A stretch of 64,000 nt of DNA from Larix kaempferi (Eukaryota; Streptophyta; Pinopsida; Pinales; Pinaceae): positions 29,522,001 through 29,586,000 of the forward strand of contig BSBM01000232.1 in the NCBI GenBank assembly GCA_027924585.1. The letters run 5' to 3'. The notes under the pieces were generated by a model that worked only from the letters and a program-made list of their open reading frames with translations, was not told the origin of the DNA and searched no databases. Of the stretch, positions 61,301 through 64,000 are shown piece by piece. How positions within the stretch are numbered: position 1 is the first letter of the stretch; each line of letters starts with the position of its first letter. The translations under genes were made by a program, and so were the position numbers.

Positions 61301-61379
61301 TATTTTAATTAATTCGTAATTTAAATAATTACAAAATTTAAGCAAATTAATTATCCCATTAAATCTAACCCTAATATCT

Positions 61380-63350
61380 CCACCGTGGCAACCTTGCATG
61401 AGGGCCACACGCTCCCTCTTCCATCCTCCACGATACACAAGGAAATACTTAATTAATCATGTGAAGGGGTGAACAAAACCCTCTGTTCCTCGACGCTCTA
61501 GACATTTTTCCCTTTAAAAAATTTGTGTTGCTATAAATCATAGCTGCCTTAGGGTTTAGATCACTTATGGGTTTTGTGAGAAGGAGATTCTAAACAACCA
61601 AGGCAGGTGGACTGTGCTGCTCTGTTTATATTCAACTCATCAAGCTGCAGGCTTCTCAGGTGAAATATCCTAACTATGTTTATTTTTCGGCAGAGGTTAT
61701 TTGTTTGTTTTATTGTTTGGTGTGATTTCTTGTGGAGGTTGGAAGCAGTCACATAAAAAAATGACCGGAGCAACCTTTGGCTTGCCCTTTTCTTTAGTCT
61801 CTCCCTGCAGCCTGTCGTGCATTGGTTAGTGTATTTTTTTTTTTTTTTGTATTATATATATATATATAAATATTTGTATTTTACCTGGTGTGCAGAGGGC
61901 AGCCCCTTCCCTTTATCTGGAAGCTTTACCCTCCTATCTCCCTCTCCGCGCGAACTCACTAGGCGTAGAGTGGGCTTAGAGTCCATCCTTTTGATGGGCG
62001 AGCTACGAAGTATGGAAACATTGGTATCTTTGAAGCTCGCGCACGCTAGCTACAACCTTGTAAATGGCGTCACCCTCTGTAGGGAGTTATGGCTCTAGGG
62101 CCTCCCAATGGTGCAACCCTCTCCCTATCTGCATGCCCCTCCTCGAAGGGTCTTCTCCCTCGTGTGCCCACCATAAATTATAATATATATAAGTAGCATT
62201 CTGTACTATCATATCATACATTATTTGTTGAGTTGCTAATACATTTGACACATTATCTATTGCTACATTTTCCAAGGGGGTTTTTCACCTTCAAGAAGGG
62301 GTTATTATAATCTATCATATTTTTTTTTCAAGCTGCTTACAAGATATCTGAACCATTGTATAAGGGATATTGCATAGGTTTATCAATATTCACCTTCAGA
62401 CTTTGTAGAGCTTGCTACAGAATTCCAAGGGAACATTTGTTGAGTTGAAAATCACACTCAACTAATAGATCTGCTATCTATTGATTCCGCTGAGCGTGGT
62501 ACATATTTCTAGTTTCCTATACACAGTAAAATCATCCTTGACCAAGTGATCACCAGACCTTATAGCCTAGATCTGTAACATATTATTCCAACTGCTAAAA
62601 TATAATTGAAGAATCAGTTTTGGGTATTCTCTTGTCATTCTGGTAGATACATTCACCGTGCTCTTCCATTTTTTTTTTTTATTGTTGGGTGAAGGTTACT
62701 AACTTGTGGAGGAGTTTGATGCTTGGGCTAAATGTTTTCTTTCCTGTCATGGTCGGTCGGTCTCTCTCCAACATAGACCGGTCGATGCTTGAGTTTGGAC
62801 GCTAGGATGAGAGTGGGAAAATGGTATAAGCACCCTTCTGCAACACATCACTCATGGGTTCTCCCCGTGTGCGCACTTCCTGCTAAGCCAGTAGGGCGCG
62901 AGGCTCTTAACCTTGTGGCCGCACCTCTTTGTGCTCGCATGAGGCGATTTGAGAGGTGGCGGCTAAATCAATTTTGTGGTTGAATGTATACTCCTGGGTG
63001 AGACTCGATGATCAAATCCTATTCTGTTTGCGTGTTGCTGTGCATAATTGCAAAGAAAATGACTCCCACACTCTACACAAACCTGCGCCCACGACATCCT
63101 CCTCCCGCGGCCTCCTCTTCCGCATAGAACGTCCTGCGGACTCCTGCCTCTATGCGTGAACGACCAGCTAGGGCCATGCGATCCCTTCGGTGGCTTGGTC
63201 GCATAACGCACCAGTGGTGATGGCATGGCTTGTGGGCTATGGGCCTGGATATGGGCGAGTTGGTCTAAGGCACCAGGCTGTGGGCGAAGTGCGATACCCT
63301 CCCTGAGAGCTCATCGGTGGTTGGTACTTGTGCTAGGTGGCTGCTGAGAA
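61380..63350 (+). other. GC-richer block with promoter-like start; probably LTR-derived
   Basis: A TATA box (GCTATAAATCATAGC near 61530) is followed by a leader-like stretch, a possible donor CTCAGGTGAAAT near 61658 and a possible acceptor GGTGTGCAG near 61893. The part 61895-63350 is GC-rich against an AT-rich setting and has short open frames on both strands that I do not recognise. It could be an unknown gene's promoter and 5' exon or, more likely, a decayed retrotransposon LTR. Confidence 0.3.
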
Positions 63351-64000
63351 TATGAACTGGGCATTCTCTCGGTCTCCTATAAACTGGAAATGCCACTCAT
63401 TTCCTAATCTGCTCATTTTCTAATTTGCAGATAGCACACACTCCTTTATTTATATCTTAAAACTTATTATTATACATATGCATTCTTGTGTTTTTAGTAT
63501 TTAAAATGCTACTTTGGACTGTCTGAGGAAATCCTCATCGACACAATGAATACCAACAGGTTCATAGGGGCTTGACAGCTTAAGACAGTCTTCACATATC
63601 AAAGTGCATGTAAAAAGAGAGGTCTCTTATTGATATGGGAAATTAAGAATGATGTTGAAAGTACACAGTTTTTATTTTATATTTTTGGACAACTCTTTTA
63701 AGTTCATCCAAAACCCTAAAAGGTGTGTGCAAATTATGAAAGCCTTTAATATTTTTTGAAAATTTGAAAGGCATTCTTTGCTCCATTGCTCACGTATGTA
63801 GATTATCATTTTCCTAGTATACCATTTTTATTTAGGAAAGTAATATACACAAAATACTTGGATATAAATGTCATAATGACTATTTGGCTTATGCGCCACT
63901 CAATAATATGCTCCTCTTTTTTTCTTTTCTTTTTTAATTTGTTTTTTTTAATTTTTAATTTTTTAAATTTGTTCCTTGTACAAGATTGAAAATGACACTA
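63351..64000. other. no feature seen
   Basis: AT-rich sequence with T-rich runs near the end; no gene, RNA or repeat recognised. Confidence 0.5.

Noticed and set aside
61530-61900. New host gene with TATA box, short first exon and intron
   Set aside because: No open reading frame of recognisable family after the presumed acceptor; more likely LTR-derived, kept only as a low-confidence note.

Overview
This window looks like nuclear DNA of a seed plant, most likely a gymnosperm; that guess rests on many old, nested, stop-ridden LTR retrotransposons around one compact host gene and is inference, not proof. The only gene I can support as intact is a plant maintenance DNA (cytosine-5) methyltransferase (MET1/DMT1 type) on the minus strand, 41012 to 31490. 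Eleven exons joined at GT-AG sites give one open frame of 4800 nt (1599 residues) with two replication-foci domains, two BAH domains and all main catalytic motifs.

Left part, 1-31 kb: 1-about 8 kb is a decayed Ty3/gypsy element resembling the Tat lineage: end of RT, RNase H, integrase, a second RNase H of archaeal type, an antisense ORF resembling plant mobile/transposon domains, several tandem repeats (including an array of seven 34-bp hairpin units) and a polypurine tract followed by the start of a 3' LTR. 9967-17625 is a decayed chromodomain-bearing Ty3/gypsy element with gag, protease, RT, RNase H and integrase; its integrase is split by a 1335-bp solo LTR flanked by a perfect 5-bp target duplication. 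A second solo LTR of the same family lies at 20715-22148, and a different 1.66-kb LTR at 28983-30641. Between them are tandem repeats and a hairpin-rich repeat cluster at 25.8-27.45 kb.

Middle, 31-41 kb: the methyltransferase gene. Its introns carry foldback and tandem repeats. An E2F-like site lies about 120 bp upstream of the start codon, which would fit S-phase expression of a maintenance methyltransferase.

Right part, 41-64 kb: a 3.5-3.9 kb unit of unknown nature is tandemly duplicated (41.9-45.4 and 45.75-49.1 kb) with a third fragment at 49.74-50.1 kb; a SINE with tRNA-like head sits at 49.15 kb. A DUF4283-like fragment (50.7-51.19 kb) is cut by the 5' LTR of a third Ty3/gypsy element (51188-55241), whose integrase is in turn cut by a 2.6-kb minus-strand LTR (55242-57860) resembling the 3' end of a Tekay/Del-type element. 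The remainder is AT-rich, largely non-coding repeat sequence.

A recurrent foldback repeat family occurs at least five times between 25.9 and 41.8 kb, including inside one methyltransferase intron. Except for the methyltransferase, everything coding here is transposon-derived and broken.
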